Shown: piece after piece, positions 1 through 8,473 of the stretch
Layout: every line of letters starts with the position of its first letter
How positions within the stretch are numbered: the first letter of the stretch is position 1
Assembly (NCBI RefSeq): GCF_900129905.1
Contig: NZ_FQXG01000007.1
Location: 1-64,000, forward strand
DNA length: 64,000 bases
Reading direction: 5' to 3'
Source: Ferrimonas marina
GTDB taxonomy: Bacteria > Pseudomonadota > Gammaproteobacteria > Enterobacterales > Shewanellaceae
Program-made: the position numbers and the translations under genes
Notes under the pieces: model-generated
What the model was told of the DNA's origin: nothing
Database searches by the model: none
What the model saw: the letters and a program-made list of their open reading frames with translations, nothing else

Positions 1-4
1 AAGA

Positions 5-80
<76 letters not shown>

Positions 81-125
81 ATCAAGCTTGCCCTTTCAGG
101 GGGCGTCCCCTTCAGTGCGAGGCGC

Positions 126-154
126 ATTTTAGGGAGCCCCCAGAAATGAGTCAA
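126..154 (-). promoter_or_regulatory. sigma-70 promoter of tRNA-Ala
   Basis: On the minus strand TTGACT and TAAAAT are separated by exactly 17 nt. Transcription would start about 40 nt before the tRNA. A GC-rich stretch follows the -10 box, as is usual for stringently controlled stable-RNA promoters. The call is from motif match and position only. Confidence 0.7.
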
Positions 155-162
155 TACGTTTT

Positions 163-1575
163 TTAGGAATTCGCTCTGTTTGCTACAAATTCAACCGCCT
201 TGCCGATTCTCTCGACGGAACGTGCTTGTCCAATCAGCAACAGGGTCAGATCCAGGCTCGGAGATTGGCCGGCGCCGGTCACCGCCACGCGCAGCGGCAT
301 ACCCACTTTGCCCATGCCCAGCTCCAGCTCCTCGGCGGTCTGTTTGATGCAGTTGTGGATCGCCTCGGCATTCCACTCCTGCAGTGCCGCCAGCTTCTGG
401 GCAACCAGCTCCAGCGGAGCTTGTGCCACCGGACGCAGGTGCTTCTTGGCTGCGGCAGCGTCGAACTCTTCGAAGTCTTCGTAGTAGTAGCGGCTGGATT
501 CGGCCAGTTCCTTGAGGGTCTGAGCGCGCTCGGCCATTACCGGGATCAGGGCCTCCAGGCTGGGGCCGTTCTGCAGCGGGATGTTCTGTTGCTCAAAGTG
601 CCAGGCCAGGTGCTTGGCCACTTCGTCCGCCGGCAGGCTCTTCATGTAGTGCTGGTTGAGCCACAGCAGCTTGTCGGTGTTGAAGGCGGAGGCAGACTTG
701 TTGATCGCCTTGAGGGAGAACAGCTCGATCATCTCCTGCTCGCTGAAGATCTCCTGGTCACCGTGGGACCAACCCAGGCGCACCAGGTAGTTGAGCAGGG
801 CCTGAGGCAGGTAGCCGTCATCCCGGTACTGCATCACGCTGACCGCACCGTGGCGCTTGGACAGCTTGGCACCGTCGTCACCCAGGATCATGGAAACGTG
901 GGCAAACTCCGGTACCGGGGCACCCAGAGCCTGGTAGATGTTGATCTGACGGGGGGTGTTATTGATGTGGTCTTCGCCACGCACCACGTGGGAGATCCCC
1001 ATATCCCAGTCGTCCACGACTACACAGAAGTTGTAGGTGGGGGAGCCGTCGCTGCGGCGGATGATCAGATCGTCCAGTTCGCGGTTGTCGATCTCGATAC
1101 GACCACGGACGTGATCGTCAAAGGCCACGGTGCCCTCGGTGGGGTTGCGGAAGCGGATCACGAAAGGCGCGTCAGCGGCGTGCTGCTCCTGGCTGTCACG
1201 GCAGTGACCGTCGTAACGGGCCTTTTCACCATTGGCCATCTGCTGCTCGCGCAGGGCATCGACGCGCTCTTTGCTGCAGTAACACTTGTAGGCTTTGCCT
1301 TCGGCCAGCAGTTGATCGATCAGCTGGTTGTAGCGGTCAAAGCGCTTGGTCTGATAGTAAGGGCCCTCTTCCCAGTTCAACCCAAGCCAGTTCATGCCCT
1401 CGAGGATGGCGTCGATCGCCTCCTGAGTGGAACGCTCCAGATCGGTGTCTTCAATGCGCAAGACAAACTCGCCGCCCTGGTTCCGTGCGTGTAGCCAGGA
1501 GTACAGTGCGGTGCGCGCCCCTCCCACGTGGAGAAAGCCGGTCGGGCTGGGGGCAAAACGGGTTTTTACGGTCAT
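163..1575 (-). CDS. gltX: Glutamate--tRNA ligase
   Basis: A 470-residue class I aminoacyl-tRNA synthetase that charges tRNA-Glu with glutamate in the cytoplasm. The N-terminus shows [12 protein letters not shown] with the HIGH-type motif at residues 16-19, and KLSKR (the KMSKS-type loop) is at about 237-241. The zinc-insertion region has C98, C100 and C125; the fourth E. coli ligand position (127) is Asp here, with His at 124, so zinc binding is uncertain. The ATG at 1575 was chosen because homologues begin at this point; a TTG six codons upstream is also in frame. No clear terminator separates it from tRNA-Ala. Confidence 0.97.
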   Translation of the reverse strand: MTVKTRFAPSPTGFLHVGGARTALYSWLHARNQGGEFVLRIEDTDLERSTQEAIDAILEGMNWLGLNWEEGPYYQTKRFDRYNQLIDQLLAEGKAYKCYCSKERVDALREQQMANGEKARYDGHCRDSQEQHAADAPFVIRFRNPTEGTVAFDDHVRGRIEIDNRELDDLIIRRSDGSPTYNFCVVVDDWDMGISHVVRGEDHINNTPRQINIYQALGAPVPEFAHVSMILGDDGAKLSKRHGAVSVMQYRDDGYLPQALLNYLVRLGWSHGDQEIFSEQEMIELFSLKAINKSASAFNTDKLLWLNQHYMKSLPADEVAKHLAWHFEQQNIPLQNGPSLEALIPVMAERAQTLKELAESSRYYYEDFEEFDAAAAKKHLRPVAQAPLELVAQKLAALQEWNAEAIHNCIKQTAEELELGMGKVGMPLRVAVTGAGQSPSLDLTLLLIGQARSVERIGKAVEFVANRANS

Positions 1576-1740
1576 ATCTTTCTCGATATACAAATGCTTC
1601 TGGGGGCGGCCGGGGCCGTTTCAAGGGCGCTAGTTTAGCAGCCCGGCGGCAAGTCAACAAAAGCAATCCAACGACGGCGCCAAGACGTAGACAATGGCCT
1701 ACGCTAGAGCTGTGGCGCGACAGGAATCCGGAGGCTCATT

Positions 1741-1968
1741 ATGCCCACCAACATTTCGCAATCCGCCCCGATTGAGAGCATCGCCAGCTACCTTAAGCAG
1801 ACTCAGGGCTACGACCACGCCCAGGCGATGTCGGAGGCAAAACAGGTGGTCGAGGATTTCAAGAAGATGCAGCGTCTGGGCTACATCCGTGGATGGTATT
1901 TTGACGAGCATGGTCACCTGGACCTGATCCCGTCCGATGACGTGCTGGGTCGGTTACAGGACACCTAG
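1741..1968 (+). CDS. Small conserved-looking protein of unknown function
   Basis: A 75-residue soluble protein that I do not recognise. GGAGG lies 7 nt before the ATG, a strong ribosome binding site, and the codon use resembles the neighbours. It has no signal peptide, membrane segment or cysteine. The sequence is mixed charged and polar, with a predicted helical N-terminal half (residues 8-45) and an aromatic patch YIRGWYFDEHGHLDL at about 48-62. It stands alone between divergent gltX and the LysR regulator. No function can be assigned. Confidence 0.75.
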   Translation: MPTNISQSAPIESIASYLKQTQGYDHAQAMSEAKQVVEDFKKMQRLGYIRGWYFDEHGHLDLIPSDDVLGRLQDT

Positions 1969-2000
1969 AGACGCAGGAGGCGCAGCCTGTAACAATCTGC

Positions 2001-2028
2001 TTGAGACATTTTCATAAACTGGCATAGT
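2001..2028 (+). promoter_or_regulatory. Possible promoter of the LysR gene
   Basis: TTGAGA and CATAGT are spaced by 16 nt. The predicted start of transcription, near 2035, would exclude the upstream GTG codon at 2031 and favour translation from 2055 or 2070. Motif evidence only. Confidence 0.35.
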
Positions 2029-2069
2029 AAGTGACTACCGATGCAGTTTATCAAATGGCTCAAACACCT

Positions 2070-2945
2070 ATGGATCTCAGACAGCTTCGTAACTTCGTCA
2101 TGGTGGCGGAACACGCCAGTTTTACCCGGGCAGCCAAGGTCCTGGGCGTGGCACAACCGGCGGTCAGCACCGCCATCAAGAAGCTGGAGAGTGACCTGGG
2201 TCTGGTGCTGTTGCACCGCCAGGATAAACGGGTACAACTGACTGCCGAGGGCAAGGAGCTGCTGCCCCATGCCCAAGCCATCTTGCAGCGGGTTGAGCAA
2301 GCCACCCAGGCGATGGCCCGCTTGCGCGACCTTGACCGCGGTGAGGTGCGCATTGCGCTGCCAGGTATGGTCGGCTCCTACTACTTCCCTGCCCTGTTGA
2401 TGGCATTCCACCATCGCTACCCTGACTTAAAGCTGTCACTGTGCGAGGCCGGCACCCAGGAGATCCGCGCCATGCTGGAGCGGGATGAGGTGGACATCGG
2501 CATCATCATCGATCCGGGTGAGCAGGTAGGATTGGAAACCCTGCCCTTGATGCGCCCGGAGATGATCGCCGCCGTGGGCACCGAACACCCGCTGGCGCAG
2601 CGTGACAGCATCGACTGGGACGAGTTCTTCCAACACGAACTGGTGATGTTTAAGCCTGGTTATTACCACCGTGAGCTGGTCAATGAGCTGGCCCAGGCCC
2701 GCGGCTTTACCCCCGATATCGCCTTTGAAACCAACCTGATTGAACTGATCCGCAGCATCGTACGGCAGGGCTTTGCCATCACCACGGTGCTGGAGATGGT
2801 GGTGGAGTCGGATCCTGAGATCAAGGCGCTGCGCTTCAGTGAGCCGATGTACATGGATCTGCACGTCGGCTGGAAGAGTGGCCGGGCACTGACCCAGGCG
2901 GATCGAACCTTCCTGGACTTCCTGCTGGAGCAGAACGGCCGCTAG
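2070..2945 (+). CDS. LysR-family transcriptional regulator
   Basis: A 291-residue LysR-type regulator. The N-terminal winged helix-turn-helix spans about residues 1-60, with MDLRQLRNFV, FTRAAKVLGVAQPAVS and the linker helix after it. A two-lobed substrate-binding domain follows from about residue 90 to the end. The start at 2070 matches the usual family N-terminus; ATG 2055 and GTG 2031 are in-frame alternatives without good ribosome binding sites. The gene converges on gltS with a 4-bp overlap of stop codons. LysR targets are usually divergent, so its target and effector cannot be named. Confidence 0.9.
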   Translation: MDLRQLRNFVMVAEHASFTRAAKVLGVAQPAVSTAIKKLESDLGLVLLHRQDKRVQLTAEGKELLPHAQAILQRVEQATQAMARLRDLDRGEVRIALPGMVGSYYFPALLMAFHHRYPDLKLSLCEAGTQEIRAMLERDEVDIGIIIDPGEQVGLETLPLMRPEMIAAVGTEHPLAQRDSIDWDEFFQHELVMFKPGYYHRELVNELAQARGFTPDIAFETNLIELIRSIVRQGFAITTVLEMVVESDPEIKALRFSEPMYMDLHVGWKSGRALTQADRTFLDFLLEQNGR

Positions 2946-4135
2946 GGCGCAAACAGGTTGAGCAGCGCCTGCAGAATGATGGCGTTGGAGATATCAACGA
3001 AGAAGGCGTTGGCCAGCGGCAATACCATAAAGGCCAGCGGCGCGGCACCATAGCGATTGACCACGGCGTTCATATTGGCCATGGCGTTGGGCAAAGCGCC
3101 CAGCCCCATGCCCAGGTAGCCTGAGCAGATCACCGCGCTGTCATAGCTGCGCCCCAGCATCGGAAACAGCACAAATACCACCAGCAGCACCATCATGGTG
3201 ACCTGAGCGACGATGGTCAGAAACATCGGTAATGCCAGGTCCACCAGGGTCCACAGCTGCATCCCCATCAACGACATCGACAGAAACAGGCCGAGGGTGA
3301 TCTCCCCCATCAGTGGCAGTGACTGGCCGTCGGTGGGGGCTTCAAGCTTGGGCAGCAGCCGCGGCAGTACATTGGTCAACAGCAGACCACTGAGCATGCA
3401 GGCCAGGAACTCCGGCACATTGACGCCGTGAGCCGCCGCCCACTCTGACGCCTGGGTCCCCAGGATCATCCCTGCACTGATGTACATCAACACCACGAAC
3501 ATGCTCTGGCTGTCGATCTTACGCCCCGGCCCCTCGTCACTGGTGCTCTCCAGCACCGGCTCACCCGCCTTGAGCTTATGCTTGTCGATCAGCTTCTGCG
3601 CCAGTGGTCCACCAACCAGGCCCCCCATCACCAGCCCCATGGTGGCGCTGCCGATGCCAATCTCCAGGGCATTGCTGATCCCCAGCCGCTGCTCAAACAC
3701 GCTGGACCAGGCCACCGAGGTGCCGTGACCACCGAACAGGGAAACGGAGCCGAGCAGCAAGCCATTGGCCGTCGGCAAACCGGTCACCGTGGCCATGAGC
3801 AGCCCGGTGACGTTTTGCAGCACCACGCCGGCGACGCAGACAAACATCAGCACCAGCAGCGGCCGCCCCCCTTTTGCCAGCATCTCCAGCCGGGCCGCCA
3901 GCCCCACCGTGGTAAAGAAGGCCAGCAGCAGGGCGTCTCGCAGCGAGGTGTCAAACTGCACCTCGAATTGCCACAGCTCGTAGGCGGCAAAGGCTAACAG
4001 GGAAGCGAAGATCCCGCCGGACACGGGCATTGGGATGTTGTAGCGGCGCAGCACGGCGATCTTGCTGTTCAGCAACCGTCCGATCAGCAAGACCAGGATC
4101 GCGGCCAAGACAGTCGCACGCAGCGATAGCTCCAT
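2942..4135 (-). CDS. gltS: Sodium/glutamate symporter
   Basis: A 397-residue inner-membrane protein of the GltS (ESS) family, which imports glutamate with sodium ions. About ten to twelve hydrophobic segments run the full length. Family-typical stretches are the N-terminal LLIGRLLNSK, NIPMPVSGGIFASLL at about residues 34-48, and the glycine-rich GSVSLFGGHGTSVAW near 130-144, a signature of the two inverted halves of this transporter. Length agrees with E. coli GltS (about 400 residues). It is a single gene with about 200 bp upstream. Confidence 0.95.
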   Translation of the reverse strand: MELSLRATVLAAILVLLIGRLLNSKIAVLRRYNIPMPVSGGIFASLLAFAAYELWQFEVQFDTSLRDALLLAFFTTVGLAARLEMLAKGGRPLLVLMFVCVAGVVLQNVTGLLMATVTGLPTANGLLLGSVSLFGGHGTSVAWSSVFEQRLGISNALEIGIGSATMGLVMGGLVGGPLAQKLIDKHKLKAGEPVLESTSDEGPGRKIDSQSMFVVLMYISAGMILGTQASEWAAAHGVNVPEFLACMLSGLLLTNVLPRLLPKLEAPTDGQSLPLMGEITLGLFLSMSLMGMQLWTLVDLALPMFLTIVAQVTMMVLLVVFVLFPMLGRSYDSAVICSGYLGMGLGALPNAMANMNAVVNRYGAAPLAFMVLPLANAFFVDISNAIILQALLNLFAP

Positions 4136-4301
4136 ACTGGCTCCTCATGAACCTCCGCACCGGCGTGCGGCGATCTGGGTTTGGCGTTGTTATGGGTGGC
4201 GGCTGCGTACCGGCTCAAACACCGAGCTGACCCCAGAACCACAGAGGGGAAAATGGTTAGCGCAGGAGTATGGAAGTATAGGCAGGACATCAGGGGGAGC
4301 A

Positions 4302-4330
4302 GAAAAGAAGGCGGCGGCCCTTCGGCCGCA
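4302..4330 (-). terminator. Terminator-like hairpin after maiA
   Basis: A GC-rich stem, GCGGCC with GGCCGC around a short GAAG-type loop, lies just past the maiA stop on the minus strand and is followed by a pyrimidine-rich TTCTTTTC tract. The U-run is imperfect. Confidence 0.45.
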
Positions 4331-4335
4331 TAGCA

Positions 4336-4986
4336 TCAGTTGGAGACGATCGCATCCGGCTGGCGCTCTGGGGCAGCCAGGTTAAAGGCCTCCAGTTCGC
4401 GGCAGCGGCTGACGATGCGCTGGATGCGGGGAAACTCCTCCAGGGAGAGACCCACTCGCTCGGCCTGGTAGCACTGGGGCACCAGGCAGACGTCCGCCAG
4501 GGTGGGCTGATCGCCAAAGCAGAAGCGTCGTGCGGTGCCCTCGAGCTGGGCCTCCAGGCCCGCCAGAGCCAGACGGTGCCAGTGACGGAACCAGGCTTCT
4601 TTCTGCGCCTTACCCTGTTTGAGCTCATTGCCCAGGTACTTCATCACCCGCAGGTTATTGAGCGGCTGACAATCGCAGACCAGGTTCAGCGCCAGGGCGC
4701 GCACCTTGGCCCTGTCCAGCGGGCAGGCGGGCAGCAGAGGCTTGTCGGGGTAGGCTTCGTCCAGGTATTCGATGATCGCCAGCGACTGATTGAGGATCAT
4801 GTCGCCGTCCACCAGGGTGGGCACCAGACGATTGGGGTTGAGGATGGTATAGCCGGGCAGGTGCTGCTCGCCCCCCTCTTTAGTGAGGTTGACGGCGATG
4901 TACTCAAACGGCAATCCTTTGTAATGACACGCTATCCGAACGCGGAACGCCGCGCTGGAGCGCCAGTATCCATAGAGTTTCAGCAT
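4336..4986 (-). CDS. maiA: Maleylacetoacetate isomerase
   Basis: A 216-residue zeta-class glutathione transferase. The enzyme isomerises maleylacetoacetate to fumarylacetoacetate in tyrosine degradation using glutathione. The N-terminal thioredoxin-like domain begins MLKLYGYWRSSAAFRVRIA, with the two serines of the Ser-Ser-Cys type active site at about residues 10-11 and Ala where zeta enzymes often have Cys. GGEQH, NPNRLVPTL and the SLAIIEYLDE glutathione-site motif follow, then an all-helical C-terminal domain. The start at 4986 matches the family N-terminus. It lies 139 nt downstream of hppD, so co-transcription is likely but not proven. Confidence 0.93.
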   Translation of the reverse strand: MLKLYGYWRSSAAFRVRIACHYKGLPFEYIAVNLTKEGGEQHLPGYTILNPNRLVPTLVDGDMILNQSLAIIEYLDEAYPDKPLLPACPLDRAKVRALALNLVCDCQPLNNLRVMKYLGNELKQGKAQKEAWFRHWHRLALAGLEAQLEGTARRFCFGDQPTLADVCLVPQCYQAERVGLSLEEFPRIQRIVSRCRELEAFNLAAPERQPDAIVSN

Positions 4987-5091
4987 GACCGAGGCGTCTC
5001 TTTGAAGCAACCGGGGCAATTAGTAACAACTATAGTTGCTGCTTCTCCAAACGCCTCTTTAGTAAAGAAGTTTTTTCATTCCCCCCTCATA

Positions 5092-5117
5092 CCGGGTTCA
5101 CCCGGGGGTGAACCCGG
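5092..5117. repeat. Perfect 12-bp inverted repeat between hppD and maiA
   Basis: CCGGGTTCACCC and its exact reverse complement are separated by 2 nt. No U-run follows on either strand, so it is not a classic intrinsic terminator. It begins 8 nt past the hppD stop codon. It could be an mRNA-stabilising 3' hairpin, an attenuator that lowers maiA expression, or a protein-binding palindrome. Confidence 0.6.
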
Positions 5118-5125
5118 CCGAAGGT

Positions 5126-6205
5126 TTAGATCACGCCGCGGCGGATCTGATCTTCCTCAATGGACTCAAACAGGGCCTTGAAGTTGCCCTCGCCGAAGCC
5201 CTCGTTGCCCTTGCGCTGGATGATCTCGAAGAACACCGGACCGATAACGGTCTGGGTGAAGATCTGCAGCAGGATACCGTCTTTCATCGGCGCGCCGTCG
5301 ATGAGGATGCGCAGCTCCCGCATCCGATCAACGTCCTCGCCGTGCCCTTCAACCCGGCTGTCGACCTTGTCGTAGTAGGTGTCCGGGGTCGGCATAAAGT
5401 CCATGCCACCGGCGCGCAGCGCCGCCACGGTGCCGTAGATGTCTTCGGTGGTCAGGGCGATGTGCTGGATCCCCTCCCCTTTGTACTCGCGCAGGTACTC
5501 CTCGATCTGGCTCTTGTCGTCGGAGGACTCGTTGATGGGGATACGGATCTTGCCGCAGGGGCCGGTCATGGCCCGGCTGACCAGACCGGTGAGCTTGCCT
5601 TCGATGTCGAAGTAGCGGATCTCACGGAAGTTGCCGATGCGCTCGTAAAAGCCAGCCCAGGTGTCCATGTTGCCCTGGAACACGTTGTGGGTCAGGTGAT
5701 CGATCTCGTACAGGCCCTTGTCGGCCGCAGCCAGGCGCACCGCCGCGTCGGGATAGAACTCGAAGTCCACATCGTAGATGGAGCGATCGCCGTAGCGGTC
5801 GACGAAGTAGAGGGTGGAATCGCCGATGCCATTCACCGCCGGGATGTTCAGCTCCATCGGGCCGATGTTACCGACAAACTCGCTGGCACCGTTGGCCAGG
5901 GCGTGGGCCAGGGCCTTACCGGCGTCCTTCACTCGCCAGGCCATACCGCAGACGCTGGGGCCGTGCTGCTTGGCAAACTCCGCCGCCTGGGAGTGCGGCT
6001 GAGCGTTGACGATAAAGTTGATGTCGCCCTGGCGGTAAAGCCAGGCGGCCTTGCTGCGATGCTTGGCGATCTCGGCAAAGCCCAGGCCGGAGAACAGCTG
6101 CTTGAGGGCATCGATCCCCTCTTGGTTCGGGGCGGTGTACTCAACAAATTCAAATCCGTCGGTGGCCAGCGGATTCCAGTCCACGGCGTTGGTCACTTCG
6201 GTCAC
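5126..6205 (-). CDS. hppD: 4-Hydroxyphenylpyruvate dioxygenase
   Basis: A 359-residue non-haem iron dioxygenase that converts 4-hydroxyphenylpyruvate to homogentisate, the second step of tyrosine breakdown. Two vicinal-oxygen-chelate halves are visible. The iron ligands expected for the family are His170 (in DHLTHN), His248 (in GIQHIAL) and Glu327 (in FFEII). The conserved C-terminal stretch GNEGFGEGNFKALFESIE is present. A GTG start at 6205 is chosen because GGGAG lies 7 nt upstream and the following residues match family N-termini. Its promoter region carries a CRP-type site. Confidence 0.96.
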   Translation of the reverse strand: MTEVTNAVDWNPLATDGFEFVEYTAPNQEGIDALKQLFSGLGFAEIAKHRSKAAWLYRQGDINFIVNAQPHSQAAEFAKQHGPSVCGMAWRVKDAGKALAHALANGASEFVGNIGPMELNIPAVNGIGDSTLYFVDRYGDRSIYDVDFEFYPDAAVRLAAADKGLYEIDHLTHNVFQGNMDTWAGFYERIGNFREIRYFDIEGKLTGLVSRAMTGPCGKIRIPINESSDDKSQIEEYLREYKGEGIQHIALTTEDIYGTVAALRAGGMDFMPTPDTYYDKVDSRVEGHGEDVDRMRELRILIDGAPMKDGILLQIFTQTVIGPVFFEIIQRKGNEGFGEGNFKALFESIEEDQIRRGVI

Positions 6206-6278
6206 GTTGCTTCTCCCTATTCGTGTTGTTCGTGTGATACCCCTCTTGTTTACCCAACCCCTGCCAAACAATAAACTC

Positions 6279-6294
6279 CGTGACCCAGATCACA
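6279..6294 (-). promoter_or_regulatory. CRP-like site upstream of hppD
   Basis: The minus strand reads TGTGATCTGGGTCACG, one mismatch from the TGTGA-N6-TCACA consensus, 74 nt before the hppD start. A site differing at one base lies before mdeA (10573-10588). The shared sequence suggests common carbon-status control of the two catabolic units. Confidence 0.5.
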
Positions 6295-6308
6295 CTGCAT
6301 ACAACTGC

Positions 6309-6354
6309 AAAAGGGCCCGTCACCTGGTCTTTACACCAGACAACGGGCCCTTTT
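6309..6354 (-). terminator. Intrinsic terminator of tyrR
   Basis: A 12-bp stem, AAAAGGGCCCGT with ACGGGCCCTTTT, starts 12 nt after the tyrR stop on the minus strand and ends in four U residues. The symmetric A/U flanks could also serve the opposite strand. Confidence 0.8.
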
Positions 6355-6365
6355 ATATCAACAGC

Positions 6366-7916
6366 TTACTTGGAGGTTCGCTGTTTGCCGATGCGATACT
6401 CCCGCAGCTTGTTGGCGATGGCGGTGTGGGATACCCCCAGCTTGCGCGCCAGCTGACGGGTGGAGGGATACGCCGGGTAGAGTCGGCGCAACAGGCTGGA
6501 TTCGAACTGCTTGACCGCCTCATCCAGGGTGCCCTCGAACTCCTGGTCAAGATAGCCAAAGGTTTCGTTCCAGGCGGGCAGACGCAGCTGCTCCGGGGTC
6601 AGCTCGCCGCGCTCATCGGCCATGGAGACCGCCCGGAAGATGGCGTTCTTCAACTGGCGCACGTTCCCCGGCCAAGCGTAGCTGCGCATAAAGTCGCGGC
6701 AGCTGGCGGAGAGCTGGCGCAGGGGGCTGCCTAGCTGCTCACTGTAGTGCTCGAGGAACAGCTCGGCCAGCGGCAGGATGTCGGCCTTACGCTCACGCAG
6801 TGGCGGCAGCTGCAGGTTGAGCACATTGATGCGGTAGTAGAGATCCTCGCGGAACTCACCCTTCTGGCACAGCTCGGACAGGTCGCGCTGGCTGGCGCAG
6901 ATGATGCGCAGATCGACCTTGATCTCGGTGTCATCACCGACCCGGCGGAAGCAGCCATCCTGGATCAGGCGCAGCAGCTTAACCTGCAGCTGCGGCGACA
7001 TGTCGGCCACCTCATCCAGGAATACCGTGCCGCCATCGGCCTGTTCAATCACCCCTTTCTTAACCAGTTCGGTGGGGCTGGAGGCCAGGCCGAACAGTTC
7101 ACTCTCGGCCACGTCATCCGGCAGCGAGGCGCAGTTGATCACCACGAAGTTTTTGTCGTGACGCAGGCTGGCCTGGTGGCAGGCGCGGGCCATCTGCTCC
7201 TTGCCGGTGCCGGTCTCTCCCAGGATCAGCAGCGGCGCCTCCAGCTGGGCCATGCGACGGGCCTCATCCAGCAGGGTGCGCATCCGCTCGCTTTCGGCGA
7301 TCAGAGTATCGAAGCCGGAGCGATGCTCACGCAGGGCGTTGAACTGACGCCCGACCCGGGCGGCGGATTTGAGCTGGACCATGGCCCCGGCGAGGATCTT
7401 GGTGCCCTCCTCGTCCGGCAGGTCGATCGGCAGCATCTCCGCCAGGTACTGGCTGCCGCCGATAGTGACCTTGATGGCCTGGGGCAATACCTCTTCACCG
7501 CCCAGCCAGCGGGCAAAGGAGAAGCCCTGGATGAAGTTGGCTACCGGCTGATCGATCACCTCCTCTGCCGGGCTGCCCAGTACCGCCAGGGTGGAGTCGT
7601 TGGCGGTGGCAAAGTTGGCCTTGAGATCCAGCGAGAAGATGGGATCCGGCAGGGTACGCAGCAGCGCTTCCAGGGCGTAGTGCTCACGCTCTGAGGGCAT
7701 ATAGGGAACGGTGCGTACGTCGGTGACGTTGGGGATCTTGCGCAGCATCGGCATCAGCTCTTGCAGCTGCTCAAAGGTGGGTGCGGGCACCTGCAGGTAC
7801 ACGTAGCCCTCACTGCCGGCATCGATGGCGTTGATGTTGATGCCTTGCTTCTCCAGTACTTCCAGGATCTCTCGCGCCAGTCCGATACGGTCCTGGCAAC
7901 TTACTCGAATCCGCAT
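6366..7916 (-). CDS. tyrR: Transcriptional regulator TyrR/PhhR
   Basis: A 516-residue aromatic amino-acid regulator. Order of domains: N-terminal ACT domain (about 1-70, MRIRVSCQDRIGLAREIL), PAS (about 80-190), AAA+ ATPase (about 205-430) with Walker A GETGTGKE at 233-240 and Walker B GGTVFLDE, and a C-terminal helix-turn-helix (TRQLARKLGVSHTAIANKL). The GAFTGA loop needed to contact sigma-54 is absent, as in E. coli TyrR, so it should act on sigma-70 promoters. ATG 7916 has GGAAGGG upstream; earlier in-frame codons lack homology. It sits between the phhAB and hppD units it probably controls. Confidence 0.96.
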   Translation of the reverse strand: MRIRVSCQDRIGLAREILEVLEKQGININAIDAGSEGYVYLQVPAPTFEQLQELMPMLRKIPNVTDVRTVPYMPSEREHYALEALLRTLPDPIFSLDLKANFATANDSTLAVLGSPAEEVIDQPVANFIQGFSFARWLGGEEVLPQAIKVTIGGSQYLAEMLPIDLPDEEGTKILAGAMVQLKSAARVGRQFNALREHRSGFDTLIAESERMRTLLDEARRMAQLEAPLLILGETGTGKEQMARACHQASLRHDKNFVVINCASLPDDVAESELFGLASSPTELVKKGVIEQADGGTVFLDEVADMSPQLQVKLLRLIQDGCFRRVGDDTEIKVDLRIICASQRDLSELCQKGEFREDLYYRINVLNLQLPPLRERKADILPLAELFLEHYSEQLGSPLRQLSASCRDFMRSYAWPGNVRQLKNAIFRAVSMADERGELTPEQLRLPAWNETFGYLDQEFEGTLDEAVKQFESSLLRRLYPAYPSTRQLARKLGVSHTAIANKLREYRIGKQRTSK

Positions 7917-8042
7917 AGTCCCTTCCTGTTGTTTTGTTGTCGTGATAGGAACGGTCAATCAACCTGTTGCAGCGAGCCCCTGGTGTACGTTGGCGTCTCT
8001 CCCCAAATCCAGGCGCTGCTGGGTCACTCGCTGAAATGATAC

Positions 8043-8060
8043 TGTAAAAATACCTGTACA
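8043..8060 (-). promoter_or_regulatory. TyrR-box-like operator upstream of tyrR
   Basis: TGTAAA-N6-TGTACA lies 127 nt before the tyrR start, one mismatch from the E. coli TyrR box TGTAAA-N6-TTTACA. The site is between the phhB terminator and tyrR, so autoregulation of tyrR is the natural reading. Binding is inferred, not shown. Confidence 0.5.
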
Positions 8061-8077
8061 ATAACCCCGACCAGCAC

Positions 8078-8105
8078 AAAAAAGCCCACCCTGTCAGGGT
8101 GGGCT
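8078..8105 (-). terminator. Intrinsic terminator of the mdeA-phhA-phhB operon
   Basis: On the minus strand the stem AGCCCACCCTG/CAGGGTGGGCT is followed directly by six U residues, about 20 nt past the phhB stop. This separates the operon from tyrR. Confidence 0.9.
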
Positions 8106-8125
8106 AATCACTGCTAGGGCTGGGC

Positions 8126-8461
8126 CTACAGCAAGGCGTCGGTCTTGGCGGCCATGATGAAGTCGTTCTTGTGCAGGCCACCGATGGCGTGGGTCCACCA
8201 GGTGACGGTCACCTTTCCCCACTCCAGCAGGATCCCCGGGTGGTGGAACTCCGCTTCGGCCAGCTCCGCCACCTTGTTACTGAAGGCCCAGGCCTGCTTG
8301 AAGTTCTTAAACTTGTAGACCCGCTCCAGCTGCATCACGCCGTCGTGCACCGGGGTGGCCCAATCGGGGATCTGGCCCATCAGTTCGGCCAGCTCCTGCT
8401 CGGTCACCTTGGGGGCTCCGGCCTGGCAGGCCTCGCACTTCATCTCACTCAGTTCGCTCAT
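8126..8461 (-). CDS. phhB: Pterin-4a-carbinolamine dehydratase
   Basis: A 111-residue protein that dehydrates 4a-hydroxytetrahydropterin, regenerating the pterin cofactor used by PhhA. The family motif region [34 protein letters not shown] contains the His-His-Pro active site; [18 protein letters not shown] closes the domain. A short N-terminal part with two cysteines (CEACQAG) precedes it. It begins 12 nt after the phhA stop and is the last gene of the operon. Confidence 0.96.
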   Translation of the reverse strand: MSELSEMKCEACQAGAPKVTEQELAELMGQIPDWATPVHDGVMQLERVYKFKNFKQAWAFSNKVAELAEAEFHHPGILLEWGKVTVTWWTHAIGGLHKNDFIMAAKTDALL

Positions 8462-8473
8462 CCTTGGGTTCCT

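Noticed and set aside
226-1494. 422-codon open frame opposite gltX
   Set aside because: Antisense shadow of gltX with no support.
2031-2069. GTG start giving a longer LysR protein
   Set aside because: It lies upstream of the predicted transcription start and adds residues without family match; 2070 fits homologues.
4940-4986. MaiA active site reads SSAAF rather than Ser-Ser-Cys
   Set aside because: Bacterial members of this family vary at the Cys position and the rest of the fold is intact, so it is not evidence of inactivity.
6366-7916. TyrR as a sigma-54 activator
   Set aside because: The GAFTGA loop is absent, as in E. coli TyrR, so the AAA+ domain is not expected to engage sigma-54.
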